Assembly: GCF_000471905.2 (NCBI RefSeq)
Contig: NW_006499563.1
Span: forward strand, 475,907 to 539,906
DNA: 64,000 nucleotides
Direction: 5' to 3'
Source: Amborella trichopoda
Taxonomy: Eukaryota > Streptophyta > Magnoliopsida > Amborellales > Amborellaceae
Shown here: positions 61,563 to 64,000 of the stretch, in pieces
Position numbering within the stretch: the stretch's first letter is position 1
Layout of the letters: each line of letters opens with the position of its first letter
Notes under the pieces: model-generated
What the model saw: only the letters and a program-made list of their open reading frames with translations
Told to the model about the DNA's origin: nothing
The model's database searches: none
Translations under genes and position numbers: made by a program

Positions 61563-61930
61563 TATAGGAAAAACCTAAAAAACGGCTATAAGCAAAACGC
61601 TACAATGTTTCGCCACCGCCACGGATTTGCTATGCCTGTGGCAGTTTATTGAACGGACCCACAACGGATGGCGCCAAGCCGTCCGTTACGGTTCTGCGAA
61701 ATTTTTTTGACCGCCATAGGCATGGTATGTCCGTGACAGTACCGCTGCAGACATAGTCGAAAAACACACATCGCCCAATTTTCAGATGGTGATGAGCCTA
61801 TGGGAGAAAATACTGTACATTTTCGTCCATAGGGGTTGCGTAGATGCTTCCATATAGGAAAAACCTAAAAAATGCCTATAGGCGAAATGCTACAGTGTTT
61901 CACCACTTTATTGAACGGACCCGCAACGGC
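61563..61930. repeat. 290-bp partial direct duplication
   Basis: TATAGGAAAAACCTAAAAAA begins at 61563 and 61853. Both copies continue through GC(T)ACA(A/G)TGTTTC(G/A)CCAC and TTTATTGAACGGACCC; the second lacks about 27 bp (CGGATTTGCTATGCCTGTGG region). Unknown element, relatively GC-rich. Confidence 0.75.
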
Positions 61931-62228
61931 TTAAAGTTTTTGACCCCTTTTTGACTAAAGATGTCGGTGGCAGATGCTCCATGTGAAGATGTCAGTGAAA
62001 AAGGTATAAATAGTGCTTTGAGCTGACCGAAATGTATGAATAGTAAAAGGAATGAATAGTAAAAGGAGGTTACTGTTTTGTCGGTAAACTATTCTGAGGA
62101 CTCGTGTGCTATGTAGAGTGCAGTCGATCCGTCCTCTATTATGTGTTGTCCTATTGTGAGATTCCATAGTCCATGTCCTCATTTTCCCATACATAAGTTT
62201 CTTCATTTTGGGTTGATGTTGATATGGC

Positions 62229-63009
62229 TTATTCATCCTCATCGAATATTTGCAGCAACTTTTTCTTGAGTTCTTCTTTGGTTGCTCTGGGATATTGCTG
62301 ACGAATTTTATTTAAGTAATCAACCATATCCATATCTGTATTGGGAGGTGGAGATGGTACTTTCTTCATCTTTATCTTATCAGGATTTAAAGAGTCATTC
62401 TCATAAACATCCCACCATTTTATATATATTTGTATAATCATCAGATAAATGATATGACCATTTCATGATCGAAGGGATCTGGTATAAGGCCATGAAGTAC
62501 ATATGGAGATCTATTTTTGAACTGCTATCATTATAGTCCATGCATTTTCTTTGAGAAGCTTGCATATTGGGTGGTAGTATATCCGTTCCGGAACCCCATA
62601 ATTGAAACCAATTTTTGAACCAGTTTGGGAATTCCCCTATTATTGGTATTTTAATTTGTAGAAACAATTTATGAGAATTCATATCATTTTGAAAGGCAAA
62701 CACCTCATGCCATGCTTTGATATATTCAAAATAAACGTAGTATTTATTATTGAAACCTTCAGTTTGTAATTTCCTAGGTTTCAGGGGGTCAAAACCCCAC
62801 TCTTTATATGAAATTATTTTTCGTATTTGGAATTTAGAATACGCAATCGTATTAGTATTATTTTTATAGAAATGGACCAGAGTTATTGATCCTGTTTCAA
62901 TAAGAATGGTTTCATACCATTCTCTATTCCTTTCTCCATTATTAGGATGTAGATGATTTCTCAAGTATATTGCAGCTATTTCACCGGGATCTTTATCCTT
63001 GTGGTCATC
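62229..63009 (-). pseudogene. Pararetrovirus C 3' ORF, with C-terminus
   Basis: Frames 62964-62401 and 62441-62229 overlap with a shift. EIAAIYLRNHLHPNNG, YEWGFDP-like and WHEVFAFQNDMNSHKLF, then PNWFKNWFQLWGSG, ending in a charged segment (TKEELKKKLLQIFDEDE, stop). It retains the C-terminal part missing from fossil A. Function unknown; separate 3' ORFs are known in some endogenous pararetroviruses. Confidence 0.65.
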
Positions 63010-63019
63010 TTATATTATG

Positions 63020-63595
63020 TAGTTATGAAGGAGGTTTCTATATAAAAATAAAAAATATACTAATAGGACAGGACCTAATAAAACCTCTATCAAAGAGAAA
63101 TTTTATAAAAAAAATTCCCCTAAAAATGCCTCTTTTAGAAATAAGGGAAAAAGGAGGATTCCAGTTTGCTAAACTGTGGCAAAGTAGGACATTATAAAAA
63201 TAAATGTAGAGTCAAGAGAAAGATAAATTCCCTACAACTAGATAATAATATCAAAGAACAACTGTTTAATATATTACAAATTGATGAGGAGTCTTCTGAA
63301 AGTTCTTCTGATTCTGATATGGAAATGCTAACAGGAGAAATTAAAGATGAAGATTTAATCTTTAGCAGTTCCAACTCTGATTATAATAATCATAATCCCA
63401 ATACTACATGCTTTTGTAATACCCTCACTAAGGAAGAGAATTTAATTATAGACTTGATTGATAAAATAACTGATCCTGAAACTAAGCGAGAAGCTTTAGT
63501 CCAATATATAAATATGGCTAAGACAAATAATAAACCTTCTACTCCTCTTGTACGTAGTAGAGAAGACTAAAGTTTTCCTTAAAAGAGTGGAAAAC
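63020..63595 (+). pseudogene. Pararetrovirus C capsid C-terminus and zinc knuckle
   Basis: KVGHYKNKC near 63180 with the first half of the knuckle out of frame, then an acidic SSESSSDSDMEML segment and KEENLIIDLIDKITDPETK, parallel to 8695-8930. Stop at about 63568. Confidence 0.8.
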
Positions 63596-63599
63596 AAAA

Positions 63600-63905
63600 A
63601 ATCATGAATTTAGTATAGGGATTAAAAATATCATTCATAATATTTTGAAACTCTGAAGGGGCACTTTTTAGACAAAAGGGCATAACATTCCACTCATATT
63701 GCCCAAAGGGGACATTAAAAGCAGTTTTATATCGATCTTTTTCAGCAATCTGGACCTGCCAATATCCCGACTTTAGATCGAATTTTGAGAAAATACAAAC
63801 ATTAACAAGTTTATCCAAAAGATCTCTCTTATTAGGAATAGGATATCTTATCCATCTTAGAGCTTTATTGAGGGGCTTATAATTTATAACCAATCTAGGT
63901 GCACC
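63600..63905 (-). pseudogene. Pararetrovirus C reverse transcriptase N-terminal half
   Basis: [40 protein letters not shown] and FGQYEWNVMPF then SAPSEFQNIMNDI, uninterrupted for about 100 codons. It stops just before the catalytic YIDD block, where it is joined to the inverted capsid piece. Confidence 0.85.
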
Positions 63906-63909
63906 CCAT

Positions 63910-64000
63910 TCTTTGAATGTGATGCTTCAAAAAAAGGATTGGGAGGAATTTTAAAACAGCAGAATTCAAATAAAGAACAATTGGTTTGTTTTACTTCTAA
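63910..64000 (+). pseudogene. Pararetrovirus C RNase H start (cut by window end)
   Basis: ECDASKKGLGGILKQ then KEQLVCFTS, the start of RNase H as at 10815-10900. It continues beyond 64000. Confidence 0.8.

Larger units (their letters stand above)
62229..64000. mobile_element. Endogenous pararetrovirus fossil C, scrambled blocks
   Basis: Four viral pieces in alternating orientation: 63009-62229 (-) 3' ORF; about 63020-63595 (+) capsid end and zinc knuckle; 63905-63600 (-) RT; 63910-64000 (+) RNase H, cut by the window edge. Sequence closely resembles fossil A, so same lineage. It lies in a DCL4 intron. Confidence 0.85.

Noticed and set aside
61098..64000. Additional upstream DCL4 helicase exons
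   Set aside because: No DExD/H or other helicase motif with splice sites was found on the minus strand; only intron, a duplication and viral fragments.
1..64000. CRISPR arrays, bacterial operons or riboswitches
   Set aside because: The window is plant nuclear DNA; tandem repeats present are satellites or duplications without spacer-repeat structure.

Overview
The window is nuclear DNA of a flowering plant. It is AT-rich, has very long introns, and is dominated by plant-type transposons (copia, L1 and RTE LINEs, hAT, a MULE-like element) and endogenous pararetrovirus (Caulimoviridae) fossils. Two 20-N assembly gaps are present. The species cannot be named from the sequence.

The only cellular protein gene I can support is a DICER-LIKE 4 (DCL4) homologue on the minus strand. 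Fourteen coding exons between 61097 and 16378 join with consistent splice phases into about 1,196 codons. They encode the end of the helicase, the Dicer-dimerisation domain, platform and PAZ, RNase IIIa, RNase IIIb, dsRBD1, an acidic linker, and dsRBD2 with the stop codon. The N-terminal ATP-binding half of the helicase must lie to the right of the window. The visible part spans 44.7 kb because its introns are packed with mobile DNA. The intron at 32436-51418 alone is 19 kb, and a 98-bp PAZ exon at 51419-51516 is isolated between it and a 7.8-kb intron.

Layout from left to right: 1-1236, tandem satellite of about 330 bp. 2370-3900, an LTR-like repeat. 4240-8350, a decayed copia element on the minus strand whose gag contains a 115-bp triplication. 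8430-11830, pararetrovirus fossil A (+), followed by an inverted piece of the same virus (12508-13209, -) that forms a 0.7-kb inverted repeat. 13776-14590, a two-copy tandem repeat, then (TA)n and a gap. 16378-17350, the last DCL4 exons. 17351-26401, an intron with a mitochondrial-type tRNA-Phe insertion, a 330-bp repeat split by a hAT element with an 8-bp target duplication, and an L1 LINE carrying a MULE-like insertion. 26402-32435, the RNase III exons. 32436-51418, a giant intron holding an RTE fragment, a hAT element that encloses pararetrovirus fossil B, hAT transposase fossils, related LTR-like repeats, and an L1 fragment with a 17-bp target duplication. 51517-59312, an intron with an L1 LINE and a copia element. 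59313-61097, PAZ to helicase exons. 62229-64000, pararetrovirus fossil C, scrambled into blocks of alternating orientation inside the next DCL4 intron.

The most striking aspect is biological context. DCL4 is the main plant Dicer that turns viral and trans-acting dsRNA into 21-nt siRNAs. Here its introns carry pararetroviral sequence, mostly antisense to the virus when read from the DCL4 promoter, and a further inverted viral pair lies just downstream of the gene. Whether this has any function is inference. The arrangement itself is read directly from the sequence.
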